DNA from: Halocatena marina
GTDB lineage: Archaea; Halobacteriota; Halobacteria; Halobacteriales; Haloarculaceae
Length of the DNA: 64,000 nt
Assembly (NCBI RefSeq): GCF_025913575.1
Contig: NZ_CP109785.1
Coordinates: forward strand, 3,534,001-3,598,000
Direction: 5' to 3'
Positions within the stretch are counted from its first letter, which is position 1. Each line of letters opens with the position of its first letter. Shown here piece after piece: positions 48,060-57,775 of this stretch. A model generated the notes under the pieces. It searched no databases. It had not been told where the DNA came from and was given only the letters and a program-made list of their open reading frames with translations. A program made the translations under genes and the position numbers.

Positions 48060-48947
48060 ATGTACGACGACATTCTTATTCCAACGGACGGAAGCGATGG
48101 ATCTCAGGCAGCTGTCGAACACGGTGTCACGCTTGCTGGGCGATTCGACGCGACCGTTCACGCTCTCTCTGTCGTCGATGAAGCATTTTCGAAAGCTGAC
48201 GTTGCAGCTGACACGGTCTGGATGTCGATCTACGAGGAGCGCGAACGGGAAGGCGAGCGTGCAACAGAACTCATCGCTGCGACCGCGGCTGATGCTCACG
48301 ATGTGTCGGTCGTTCAAACGATCTGTGACGGCGATCCCGCTGAAACCATTCTTGCGTACATCGATGAACACGCGATCGATCTCGTCGTGATGGGGACGCA
48401 CGGACGGACGGGAATCGGTCGCCATCTACTGGGAAGCGTCACCGCGACTGTCGTACGGGCAGCGTCCATCCCAGTGCTGACCGTCCGTTTGACCAAGCGG
48501 CTCCAGACGACCGACTACGCTGATGTTCTTATTGCAACCGACGGGACCCCAAGTTCCGAGGCAGCGGCTAAACACGCGGTGGCACTCACAGATCGATACG
48601 ATGCGACACTGCACGCAATCTACGTCGTCGACTCGAAGTACGGCACCAGCGATGTGGTCCGAAATTCACTTCGACAGCTGGGGACCGAAGCAATTGAGAA
48701 CGTTACGAGACAAGCTGCAGCCCTCGATCATCCGCCGATCGAGACGATCGCTGCTGGCGTCCCGTATGAGGAGATTCTCGCCTACAGTGAGAACCAAGGA
48801 ATCGATCTGATCGTGCTCGGAACTCACGATCGGACCGGAATTGATCACCTCCTAATGGGAAGTGTTGCCGAGCGAATCATTCGGACGGCACACACCCCCG
48901 TCCTGACGGTGTCGACCGAAACAGAGCACGATCGACGTCGGGAATAA
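48060..48947 (+). CDS. Universal stress protein, tandem domains
   Basis: A 295-residue two-domain Usp divergent from the previous one. Signatures are GTHGRTGIGRHLLGS in domain 1 and GTHDRTGIDHLLMGS in domain 2; the latter has Asp at a loop position. Start ATG 48060 gives MYDDILIPTDGSD as in relatives; an earlier ATG at 48042 adds six residues. Confidence 0.9.
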   Translation: MYDDILIPTDGSDGSQAAVEHGVTLAGRFDATVHALSVVDEAFSKADVAADTVWMSIYEEREREGERATELIAATAADAHDVSVVQTICDGDPAETILAYIDEHAIDLVVMGTHGRTGIGRHLLGSVTATVVRAASIPVLTVRLTKRLQTTDYADVLIATDGTPSSEAAAKHAVALTDRYDATLHAIYVVDSKYGTSDVVRNSLRQLGTEAIENVTRQAAALDHPPIETIAAGVPYEEILAYSENQGIDLIVLGTHDRTGIDHLLMGSVAERIIRTAHTPVLTVSTETEHDRRRE

Positions 48948-49670
48948 GCGCCAGTACACCATCAAATCGCAACCGATCTCGTCTGGAGAATGCTGATACG
49001 AGTGCCAACGACACACTCTTGCCAGCAGAGTCACGTGGTCGGACCTCTTTGTACCGATCGCTGGTAAATACCATACGTGCTGTACCGAGCGCATCTGATG
49101 GGTCGTCTGTAATCACCGGTATCGTGGGTATGTGAGTTCGATGCGCTGATTCGGCGACGATGCGGTCGATTCAACACGATCACACCAACGTCGTTACACG
49201 AGTACGGCTGTAAATGCAGGTAGCACGGCAAAGTACGTCGAGACTATCTCCGTAGCTGTCCTGTTCGCTCATTAGCTGTGTGTCCTCTTTCAGCCCGATT
49301 TCCAAAGCGACCATGCTCATTTCGTGCCTACCATTATGATGATTGATGTATATGACACAGGGCGTGTCTATTCCGGTGTGTCTGATAGCCTGCTATAGAA
49401 AGTCTCGAGACTACGGCCTACCGGGATCGTGTTCGAAATGATCGAAAAAGCAGATCAGTATCTTTGCGCTCAAGTCCTCGAAACATCGCTTTGTGACCTC
49501 TGATACGGTGTCTCTGCAATAAGACGCTGTAGATGGTACGTTGATACGGGTGTCATCTGTAGCAACCCATATCAGAAAAAGCGTCTCGATTGGTTTTCTA
49601 TCGCTCTCATACGTGTGTGAGTAGTAGAGCAAAAAGTGATCGCCACGCATCGGAGGACAGAGACGGCTGT
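48948..49670. other. 720-base gap with no supported gene
   Basis: Mixed-composition DNA between a Usp gene and dodecin. Short frames on both strands show no known motif. I see no tRNA-like or strong hairpin structure. Confidence 0.5.
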
Positions 49671-49877
49671 TTAGTGTTCCTGTACAGGAAACGCGATCTC
49701 GACAGTGGTCTTATACTCGACGATCGTGTTGTCTTCGATGGTCGCAGACCAGTCCTTTATTTTCATTCCACTAATGTTTTGGACTGTCGACGTGGCTTGC
49801 ACGAGTGCCTGTTCTGCTGCGTCTTCCCACGATTCCTCAGAGGTACCGAGAACTTTTATGACTTTTACTGCTCCCAT
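49671..49877 (-). CDS. Dodecin (flavin-binding storage protein)
   Basis: A 68-residue protein with the dodecin fold: VKVIKVLGTSEESWEDAAEQALVQA, a conserved Trp in IKDWSATIEDNTIVEYKTTVEIAF. Dodecins assemble as hollow dodecamers that sequester flavins; the Halobacterium protein binds riboflavin. The flavin-stacking Trp is present at about 43. Confidence 0.93.
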   Translation of the reverse strand: MGAVKVIKVLGTSEESWEDAAEQALVQATSTVQNISGMKIKDWSATIEDNTIVEYKTTVEIAFPVQEH

Positions 49878-50868
49878 AGCTGGAGTGTCGGTCAGTAATT
49901 CATTAACAGTTGAGGTTGGATATTCAAGCCAGCAACGGTGATGAGCCCCGTGTGACCGGTTTCTTGAAAGCCAGCATCCACAGTGGTGACAGACTGTGAG
50001 TACTGCTGGTACGCCACTCGATACGTCCCTATACGATCAGTTTGATGGTGCTCGTTGGTTCGTCGATGGTTTAGCGTTCCCCGACAACGACAACGAAAAT
50101 CCGTTCACAAGGTTCTTTCCACCGAAACCAGACGCGATTGATTCGTTTCTTACTATTAGTTAATTACCATTTTCCATACAAAATATCAGAACAATATATT
50201 ATTTGGGGTAGAGTAGATTATTTGATATACATTTCAATTGTATAATTCAACTATTCATCGATCAATTTTTGGCTCAGAATGAACATAGAACAGGCAGTGT
50301 CGTCAGAACCACTGGAATTGTTCATCTGTGTCTTAGAGGTGTAAACGCATCCACACACTGTCTAACTATCTTTTGATATTTTCTTGGTTTGATTCATCTC
50401 ATACCTGTGCTACTTACGCATCAGCTGAAGAATCTCGAAGGATGTAATAGACCATTTTCTATAGGAAAAATTCATATTCTGTATTATTGTGTTCTATCGA
50501 TCTCAATTACCAATGTTCAACATCTGTATGATGAAACTGTCCTCCTCGACAACTGCTACTATCTCAGAAACTACATCTATCCCTCCTATTCGTCTCTTTG
50601 GCTATTGTCTCTGCGTTGAATCGAAACAGTGCGCGTCGTACTATTTCACTCCACCAGACCTAGTGTATCATCACCTTCGTTATCGGTTTGATTCGTGGTC
50701 GGCTGCCCTCTCCCGATGTAATCGCCGAATTCATTGGTTTCGTAGATCTCAGTCAGTTCATATCGATCGATGAATACTTAGGGCAACAAGGGTCTACCCT
50801 GCGCCGTACCGACTTTGTGAAGCATTACACTTATATCACATGTCTCTCTAACACAAGAAGAGCCAACC
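49878..50868. other. 990-base AT-rich gap
   Basis: The largest gene-free stretch in the window. The part from about 50155 to 50280 is strongly AT-rich. I see no convincing gene; short open frames have no family match. CTTATAT at about 50830, roughly 35 bases before the ABC binding-protein ATG, is a likely promoter element for the following operon. Confidence 0.5.
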
Positions 50869-52158
50869 ATGACACGTTCTGACAAGAATATGTGGGCACG
50901 ACGAGATATACTGCGACTCTCCGGAGGCGTGGGGACCGGACTCTTACTCGCCGGTTGCCTCGAATCTGGAGACGATGATGGCAGTGGCGACAGCAATAAC
51001 AGTAGTGACAGCGGTAGTGGTGGTGGAAACAACGCTATCAGTATTGGGTTAGTGACACCGCTGACCGGAACGCTTGCGCCGTACGGTCAGCGCAATCAGC
51101 GTGGCAAGAAACTCGCGCTCAACGCGATCAACGACGTCGGAATCGGATCTAACGGTCGCACGTTGGACGTCCTCGTTGAGGATTCTGAGAGCAAAAACCA
51201 AAGTGGTGTTAATGCTGCTCGGAAACTCGTCAACCAGAATCAGGTACCACTGCTCGTTGGGGCAGTGGGATCGGGTGTCTCGCTCGCTATCTATAACTCC
51301 GTCACAAGCGGAGCGGACGTGGTACAGATCAGTCAGAACTCCACCAGTCCAGAGCTATCGAAGAAATCAGACCTGTTCCGGATGAGTCCCTCGGGAGCGG
51401 CCAAGTGGAAGGCACTTGCGAAGCTCCTCAAGCGGGATGGCAAGTCCAAGGTCGCAGCAACGTGGATCAATAACGACTACGGACAGGGATTTGCCGATAC
51501 GTTCCCGAACGTGTTCGACGGCGAGGTAGTGTACATCAACCCGCACGATCAGGACCAATCGTCGTACCGGGGCGTGTTATCCGAGATGGCGAACACGGAC
51601 GCGAACGCGTGGCTGTTCATCACCTACGCCAACGAGTACACCATCATGGTCAACGAGGCGTTCGATCAGGGATACAACGAGCAGGCGGACTACTACGGAG
51701 CCGAATCGACGGTCGCAGATTCGATCATCAAAAACACCTCCGACGGAAGCCAGACCGGTATGCAAGGAATTACCGAGTCTGCACCAACTGATCAGCAGAG
51801 TTACAAGCAGTTCAAGACGGAGTTTCAAAAGCAGTTTGACAAGACGCCCACCGTGTGGTCGGCGTACGCGTACGACGCCGTGACAGTCGCGGCCATCGCG
51901 GCTGAGGCTGCCGATGAGATGACTGGCTCTGCTCTTCAGAAGGTTATCAGGGATGTTACTCGGCCGAAGGGAACGAAAGTCTTCAATTTCGAGGAAGCAA
52001 AGAATATTCTCGCTGACGGCGGCTCGGCGACGGATATCAACTACGAAGGCGTCTCCGGTCCGGTTGATCTCGACAAAAACGGTGATCCGCCCGGATTCTA
52101 CCAGATCTACCGGGTGAAGAACCACAGCTATGAGTACGGCGACTTCATCACCGGCTGA
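50869..52158 (+). CDS. livK: Branched-chain amino-acid-type ABC transporter substrate-binding lipoprotein
   Basis: A 429-residue binding protein of the Peripla_BP_6 (LivK/AmiC) fold. It starts with a TAT lipoprotein signal (WARRDILRLSGGVGTGLLLAGC) followed by a Ser/Gly/Asp/Asn spacer, then ISIGLVTPLTGTLAPYGQRNQRGKKLALNAIN. The ligand may be a branched-chain amino acid, an amide or urea; the sequence does not decide. It is the first of five same-strand genes. Confidence 0.88.
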   Translation: MTRSDKNMWARRDILRLSGGVGTGLLLAGCLESGDDDGSGDSNNSSDSGSGGGNNAISIGLVTPLTGTLAPYGQRNQRGKKLALNAINDVGIGSNGRTLDVLVEDSESKNQSGVNAARKLVNQNQVPLLVGAVGSGVSLAIYNSVTSGADVVQISQNSTSPELSKKSDLFRMSPSGAAKWKALAKLLKRDGKSKVAATWINNDYGQGFADTFPNVFDGEVVYINPHDQDQSSYRGVLSEMANTDANAWLFITYANEYTIMVNEAFDQGYNEQADYYGAESTVADSIIKNTSDGSQTGMQGITESAPTDQQSYKQFKTEFQKQFDKTPTVWSAYAYDAVTVAAIAAEAADEMTGSALQKVIRDVTRPKGTKVFNFEEAKNILADGGSATDINYEGVSGPVDLDKNGDPPGFYQIYRVKNHSYEYGDFITG

Positions 52159-52203
52159 AATGATCGGTCGATTTCGACTCGACAGGTTCGACGGAGGTGT
52201 GGT

Positions 52204-53217
52204 ATGAGTGCTTTCCACGAGCACGCGCTGTTGCAGCCAGCGCAGGTCGGCGTGCTTGACCAGCTTCCGCAGTTGCTTGCCAACGGACTGGTGTTCAGTT
52301 GCATCATCATTTTGGGAGCGATCGGGCTGTCGCTCATCTACTCGATTGCCGATTTTGCTAACTTCGCTCACGGCGACACCATGACAGTTGGTGCGTTCGG
52401 TGCGTTCGTTGGCGCGGCGGTGTTTGGCTCGGGTTTCACTATTGTGGTCCCGTTCACGGCTGCTGTCGTCGATTTGCGCGTGCCTGCTCCCGATATCGTG
52501 CTCTTCGAACTACCGTTGTCACTGTATCTCGGATTACTCGTTGGGATGGCAATTGCGGCATGCGTTGTGGTGGTGACCGAGCGACTCGTCTACAAGCCGC
52601 TCAATGCGGGATCTATCGAACTGCTCATCACGAGCATCGGTGTCGCGCTCGCCTATCGCGCGCTGATGCAGATGGCCTTCGGAGCCGAGCAGCGCACTTA
52701 CCAGATCTCTCGACAGGGACGCATCGCACTGTTCGATGCTGCGCTCGGCATTGCCGTTACGCCACGCGATCTCGTTGTCGTCGTTCTCACGGGAGTGCTC
52801 GTGGTTGGACTGCACGCGCTGTTACAGTATACGACGCTTGGCCGAAAGATGCGCGCAACCGCTGACAATCCAAATCTTGCGCGCGTCTCTGGCATCCGGA
52901 CCAACGAAGTCATCCTCGCAATGTGGGTCATCGGTGGAGCGCTCGCTGCCGCTGGTGGGGTATTTCTGGGCATCGACACGCTTGTTCGTCCACGAATGGG
53001 GTTTGATATCCTCCTCGTGGTGTTCGCTGCCGTCATCCTCGGTGGCATCGGGAGTGTCTACGGTGCGATGATCGGTGGTCTCGTTATCGGGATGGCACAC
53101 GAACTCACGCCCGTCATTCCATTCGTTCCCGTCGAGTACGCTCCCGCGGTGGCGTTCGCGTTGATGGTCCTCATCTTGCTGGTCCGCCCGCAGGGAATCA
53201 GAGGTGAAAGCGTATGA
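52204..53217 (+). CDS. livH: Branched-chain amino-acid-type ABC permease LivH
   Basis: A 337-residue permease of the LivH class, with QLPQLLANGLVFSCIIILGAIGLSLIYSIADFANFAHGD at the N-terminus (typical LivH start) and GIRTNEVILAMWVIGGALAAAGGVFLG later. About eight or nine helices. It begins 45 bases after livK and overlaps livM by four bases. Confidence 0.9.
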   Translation: MSAFHEHALLQPAQVGVLDQLPQLLANGLVFSCIIILGAIGLSLIYSIADFANFAHGDTMTVGAFGAFVGAAVFGSGFTIVVPFTAAVVDLRVPAPDIVLFELPLSLYLGLLVGMAIAACVVVVTERLVYKPLNAGSIELLITSIGVALAYRALMQMAFGAEQRTYQISRQGRIALFDAALGIAVTPRDLVVVVLTGVLVVGLHALLQYTTLGRKMRATADNPNLARVSGIRTNEVILAMWVIGGALAAAGGVFLGIDTLVRPRMGFDILLVVFAAVILGGIGSVYGAMIGGLVIGMAHELTPVIPFVPVEYAPAVAFALMVLILLVRPQGIRGESV

Positions 53218-54362
53218 GCGGAAAACGACTTCGACGAGTACGCCAGTGGATCGGCGGATTCTACGACAGTCTCGACGCGGTCGATCAGCGCGTTCTCTGG
53301 GGTGTCATCGGATTTGCTCTGTTACTCGTCGTGGCAACCGTCACCGGCGTGATGCAGTTGGGGTTCGTACTGCCGACGCTCGCGCTCACGGGAATGTGGG
53401 TGTTGCTCGCGCTCGGACTCAACGTTCAGTGGGGATACGCTGGGCTGATCAACTTCTCTGTCGCAGCGTTCTGGGGAATCGGGATGTACAGTGTCGCGCT
53501 GCTCGCAACGCCCGAATCACCAATTGGGCTCTCGTTGGGACCAGGCGTCGCGTTCATCGTCGCCATCGTTTCGAGCGCGCTCGTCGCCGTCATCATCGGG
53601 ATTCCGACGCTGCGCCTGCGCGCTGACTACCTCGCTATCGCTTCGTTGGGTCTCGCTGAAATCATCCGATTGCTCATCAAGAATCAGGAAGGCATCACAG
53701 CGGGTACACAAGGCGTGAGTATCCAGCCACTCTTGCCCGAGGCTGTTGCTGTAATCGAGGGAGCGGTCGGGGCGTTCGATTCCGTCTTCGCGTGGGATGC
53801 TGTTGCCTTCCCGTACCGTGGTCTGACTGATCTTCTCTTGGTGAGTGTTGCGGTTCTTGTGGTCTATCTACTCCTCAGGCGGATGCATCGATCTCCGTGG
53901 GGACGGGTGCTTCGAACGGTGCGCGCTGATGAGGAACTCGCCGAGGCGCTCGGGAAGAACGCCTACGCGCTCAAGATGCAGGCGTTCGTCCTCGGAAGCG
54001 TACTGATGGGCATCGCGGGCTTTTTTTATGCCTACCAGTTTCTGTACGTCTCTCCGAGTGAACTCGAACCCATCAACACCTTCTACGTATGGGTTGCGGT
54101 TATCCTCGGCGGCACTGGATCGAATCGTGGCGCGGTTCTCGGTGGTCTCACTATCGTTCTCGTCCGTGAGGGTCCACGATTCATCAACGATGCCGGGCTG
54201 CTTCCGGTGGACCCGGCGGCGTTCCGACTGCTGTTGGTCGGTCTTCTCATCGTGCTCATCGTTCGCTTTCGCTCAGAGGGAATTCTCCCACCGCGGGCCG
54301 AACTCATCTGGCCTGCGGCGCGTGAGACGAACTCCGACGGTGCTGGGGGTGATGTGTCGTGA
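53214..54362 (+). CDS. livM: Branched-chain amino-acid-type ABC permease LivM
   Basis: A 382-residue partner permease with LNVQWGYAGLINFSVAAFWGIGMY, the LivM signature, and the C-terminal VAVILGGTGSNRGAVLGG loop. It overlaps the genes on both sides by four bases. Confidence 0.9.
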   Translation: MSGKRLRRVRQWIGGFYDSLDAVDQRVLWGVIGFALLLVVATVTGVMQLGFVLPTLALTGMWVLLALGLNVQWGYAGLINFSVAAFWGIGMYSVALLATPESPIGLSLGPGVAFIVAIVSSALVAVIIGIPTLRLRADYLAIASLGLAEIIRLLIKNQEGITAGTQGVSIQPLLPEAVAVIEGAVGAFDSVFAWDAVAFPYRGLTDLLLVSVAVLVVYLLLRRMHRSPWGRVLRTVRADEELAEALGKNAYALKMQAFVLGSVLMGIAGFFYAYQFLYVSPSELEPINTFYVWVAVILGGTGSNRGAVLGGLTIVLVREGPRFINDAGLLPVDPAAFRLLLVGLLIVLIVRFRSEGILPPRAELIWPAARETNSDGAGGDVS

Positions 54363-55183
54363 GTGACGGTACTCCTTCAACAGCGGACTCGCGCTATGAT
54401 GGAGCAGACCTTGATAAAGATGACTCAGTGTTACGCACTGCGGGACTCGAAAAATCGTTTGGCAGCCTCGTTGCTGTCGACGACGTCTCTCTCGCCGTCG
54501 AGCGTGGCTCTATCACAGGGATGATCGGACCCAACGGCGCAGGAAAATCGACGCTGTTCAACCTCATCTCTGGCTTCTACGACCGCGACGCCGGTCAGGT
54601 AACGGTAAACGCAGTCGACGTCAGTGGCAACCCACCGCACGAGGTCGCACGTGCGGGATTAGTACGAACGTTCCAAATCCCTCGCCGAGTGGACGGAATG
54701 ACCGTCCGCGAGGCGATGCTCGTCGGTCCGCGGCCACAGACCGGCGAGTCCATCCTGCCGCTGTTTCTCACACCAGAAACGGTCGTCACCGAGGAACGTG
54801 AGAATCTCGCACGCGCCAACGCGCTCCTCGAACGGTTCGAGATTGCTCACCTCATCGATCAGCCAGCGACGGATCTCTCGGGTGGACAGTTGAAGCTCGT
54901 CGAACTCGCGCGTGGTATCACGACCGACCCCGATATCCTCTTGCTCGACGAACCTGTCGCTGGAGTGAACCCGACGCTCGCTGCTGAAATCAAGCGCTTC
55001 ATCCGCGAGCTGAACGAGGAAGGGCAGACGTTTCTCATCATCGAGCACGACATGCCCTTTATTATGGATCTCGCTGATCCCATCGTCGTTCTCGATCAAG
55101 GACGCGTTCTCATGGAAGGCACACCGGAGGAGGTCAGAAGCGACGAGCGCGTCATCGACGCGTATCTCGGAGGTGTGGAATGA
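54359..55183 (+). CDS. livG: Branched-chain amino-acid-type ABC ATPase LivG
   Basis: A 274-residue ATPase: Walker A GPNGAGKST, the LivG-specific ARAGLVRTFQIPRRVDGMTV, the signature DLSGGQLKLVELARGI, and DILLLDEPVAGVNP. The initiation codon is GTG with a four-base overlap with livM; the first 25 residues are an acidic extension. Confidence 0.93.
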   Translation: MSDGTPSTADSRYDGADLDKDDSVLRTAGLEKSFGSLVAVDDVSLAVERGSITGMIGPNGAGKSTLFNLISGFYDRDAGQVTVNAVDVSGNPPHEVARAGLVRTFQIPRRVDGMTVREAMLVGPRPQTGESILPLFLTPETVVTEERENLARANALLERFEIAHLIDQPATDLSGGQLKLVELARGITTDPDILLLDEPVAGVNPTLAAEIKRFIRELNEEGQTFLIIEHDMPFIMDLADPIVVLDQGRVLMEGTPEEVRSDERVIDAYLGGVE

Positions 55184-55935
55184 GCGATCCAACTGGCAAC
55201 ACGGACAGCGCACATGCCACCGGTGAAGAAAGAAGTGCGCTCACTGTCGAGGGTGTCGACAGCGGTTACGGTGAGATGCAGGTGCTTCGGGACTGTTCGC
55301 TGCATCTCGACGCTGACGAAATCGTCTGTCTCATCGGGCCAAACGGCGCGGGAAAATCCACCGTGTTGAAGACTGTCTTCGGATTGCTCTCTCCGTGGAG
55401 TGGACGGATTCGTCTCGCTGGGCGCGACATCACGGACACGCCCCCCGAGGATCTCGTCCGTGAGGGCGTTGGCTACGTCCCCCAGACCGAGAACGTCTTC
55501 GGGTCCCTCTCCGTTGCGGAGAATCTTCGGATGGGCGGTGTTGCTCGCTCTTCCGGGCTGGATGAGGTCATTGGGAACCTGTACGATCGGTTTCCGATTC
55601 TCGAAGAGAAACGGGATGCGAAGGCCCGTACGCTCTCGGGCGGCCAGCGACAGGTGCTTGCGTTCGCCCGCGCGCTCGTGATGGAACCCGACGTGTTGCT
55701 CATCGACGAACCGTCTGCTGGTCTCGCACCGAACATCGTCGAGGACGTTTTTGAAGACGTACAGACGGTGAACGAACTCGGAACGGCTATTCTGATGGTC
55801 GAACAGAACGCCCGCGAGGGGCTTGGCATCTCGGATCGTGGATACGTCCTCGATCAGGGAACCGTGCGATTCGAAGACGAAGCAAGCGTGCTACTCGACA
55901 ATCCCGAGGTGTCTCGGCTGTACTTGGGTGGGTGA
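55180..55935 (+). CDS. livF: Branched-chain amino-acid-type ABC ATPase LivF
   Basis: A 251-residue ATPase: GPNGAGKSTVLKTVFGLL, LSGGQRQVLAFARALV and DVLLIDEPSAGLAP, with the LivF-type VPQTENVFGSLSVAENLRMGG segment. Last gene of the transporter operon, overlapping livG by four bases. Confidence 0.93.
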   Translation: MSDPTGNTDSAHATGEERSALTVEGVDSGYGEMQVLRDCSLHLDADEIVCLIGPNGAGKSTVLKTVFGLLSPWSGRIRLAGRDITDTPPEDLVREGVGYVPQTENVFGSLSVAENLRMGGVARSSGLDEVIGNLYDRFPILEEKRDAKARTLSGGQRQVLAFARALVMEPDVLLIDEPSAGLAPNIVEDVFEDVQTVNELGTAILMVEQNAREGLGISDRGYVLDQGTVRFEDEASVLLDNPEVSRLYLGG

Positions 55936-56035
55936 GCTCTCACTCGAACCACGAATCTCTTCAATCCGAACGCTTGGCCCCACGTTCTGCTTGAACGCCG
56001 TGTTTCGTTGGTGAGAACGAGTGAGTGTTAGCTCC

Positions 56036-57328
56036 TCATCCACCTTCGAGCTGTATTGTCGATACCGCATCGGGAGCCACGCGCTGTGTCTGTCCCTCTC
56101 GTGTCTCCATCTCGACATCGCCCGTTTCACGGTACGTGTTGCCCAAGATGATCTTCTGGGGAATTCCGAGCAGATCACTTTCGGCGAACCGTTCACCGAT
56201 CGTCTGCGCTGGGTCATCGAAGAGGAGCGTGTTCTGAGGACCGCAGTCCTCGTGGAGCCGATCGGCGGTGTCTCGTATTTCACCGTCGCTCTCGTATTCG
56301 AGGGGAATGATTGCCACCTCGAATGGAGCGACAGTTCCTGCGTCAGTGACGGGCCAGCGACAACCATCTTCGTCGGCGTGCTGTTCGATGAGCGTCTGGA
56401 TGAGACGGGTAACGCCGATCCCGTAGCTTCCCATTATGACGGACTGCGAACCAGTGGCGGTGTCGATGGTGAGACCCATCGCCTCTGAGTAGCGTGCTCC
56501 GAGTTTGAACACGTGTCCGATCTCGATTCCGTCACTCCGCACGAGCCGACTCTGACACTCGGGACACTCGCACTTGAGAGACGAATCACGATTCCAAACG
56601 TCCCAGTCGGGATGTTCGTCGGTGACGCCGAATCGACACGCCTCACTCGCACACGAGAGCAGTTCACCAGTTCCCGTCTCGACGGGAGCGACGAACTCCT
56701 CCGAAGTAGCGCCACCCATAACGCTGTTTTCGGCCTCAACAACGACGAACTCGATCCCGAGTGAGTCGAAGAGACGGCCGTAGGCAGCACGGACCCGTTC
56801 GTAACACTCATCGAGTGAGTCGGCGTCTGCATGGAGGCTGTACGCGTCCTTCATCGTGAACTCCTTCGTTCGTAGGAGCCCGTTACGAGCGTGATCGTCT
56901 CGGTGCTTCGTGTTGATCTGATAGAGCAAGAGCGGGAGATCCTCGTACGAGCGGACGACGCCGTCGACGAGCGAGACGATTCCCTCTTCGTGAGATGGCG
57001 CAAGGCACATCTCTTGCCCATCGCGGTTCGTGAGCGTAAACATCTCTCCTTCGAAGCGTCCCCACCGTCCGCTCTGCTCCCAGATGGATCTGTACTGGAG
57101 CTGGGGAAGACTGATCGCTTGTGCCCCGATCGACTCCATTTCGCTCGTGATACGATGGATGATCTTCTGACGAACGCGTTCACCTGTCGGGGTAAATCCG
57201 TACAGACCACTCCCGAACCGATGGATGAGCCCAGCACGGACTGCCAACTGCGCTGCTGTCTGTTTATTCGTCGCTCGACTGGTCGCAAGGAGCACGTTAT
57301 TTCGTCTCATCGCTCCCTCTTCTGTCAT
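56036..57328 (-). CDS. proS: Short bacterial-type prolyl-tRNA synthetase
   Basis: A 430-residue class II synthetase. Motif 2 is seen as KHRDDHARNGLLRTKEFTMKDAYSLH and motif 3 as IMGSYGIGVTRLIQTLIEQH, both closer to bacterial ProRS than to the archaeal/eukaryotic type expected in haloarchaea. The long editing (INS) domain that sits between motifs 2 and 3 in E. coli is missing, as in alphaproteobacterial short forms. A Cys-rich segment CASEACRF ... CECPECQ is present. Probably a second ProRS; charging of tRNA-Pro is predicted but a different role is possible. An ATG at 57310 is an alternative start. Confidence 0.82.
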   Translation of the reverse strand: MTEEGAMRRNNVLLATSRATNKQTAAQLAVRAGLIHRFGSGLYGFTPTGERVRQKIIHRITSEMESIGAQAISLPQLQYRSIWEQSGRWGRFEGEMFTLTNRDGQEMCLAPSHEEGIVSLVDGVVRSYEDLPLLLYQINTKHRDDHARNGLLRTKEFTMKDAYSLHADADSLDECYERVRAAYGRLFDSLGIEFVVVEAENSVMGGATSEEFVAPVETGTGELLSCASEACRFGVTDEHPDWDVWNRDSSLKCECPECQSRLVRSDGIEIGHVFKLGARYSEAMGLTIDTATGSQSVIMGSYGIGVTRLIQTLIEQHADEDGCRWPVTDAGTVAPFEVAIIPLEYESDGEIRDTADRLHEDCGPQNTLLFDDPAQTIGERFAESDLLGIPQKIILGNTYRETGDVEMETREGQTQRVAPDAVSTIQLEGG

Positions 57329-57775
57329 GCGTTCCAGTCCCTCCTCGGACAGGAGTCTGCCAGTAAAACCAGTCGCTGCGCGCGTCGTTACCTCGATCGC
57401 GGAACCCAGCCGGGAGCCACACCGGACCCCCGGCTTGAGACATGATTAGTTCGATTACGACACATGCACTTTCCCGGTTGTGGGGGGCACTTATACGCTT
57501 TTTGGTCCACTTTCGGATCTGTTCGGAGTGGTGGTGACATTTGTTTGGGTGATCACGAACGGGTATCACAACCAGACCATCATCTGCGAACAGCGTGGAA
57601 TCGACGGCGTTCTTACGTTCGATTCAGATTTTGATGGACTCATCACTCGATACGACCCGCTTGATTACGCCTGCACTGCTCTCAGTGCTTTCGTTCGAGT
57701 AACGATATCCAATAACGACACTCTGTCACAACCCTCGCTGGTGTGCGGGACACGAAGCCGTTCTGGGGACCAGGT
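57329..57775. other. 450-base gap with a degenerate gene fragment
   Basis: Between proS and ogt. It contains a short PIN-domain-like remnant (listed separately) and no complete gene that I can support. Confidence 0.5.
57567..57668 (+). pseudogene. PIN-domain (VapC-like) C-terminal remnant
   Basis: The reading RGIDGVLTFDSDFDG, followed by LITRYDPLDY, matches the last catalytic segment of VapC-type PIN ribonucleases (typically '...GIDxxLTFDxDFDG...'). No start region, no upstream catalytic acids and no antitoxin gene are visible. It is a fragment of an old toxin-antitoxin locus by inference. Confidence 0.45.

Noticed and set aside
49940..50120. Possible transposase remnant (DGARWFVDGLAF-like reading)
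   Set aside because: Too short, broken by stops in every frame, and not assignable to an IS family.
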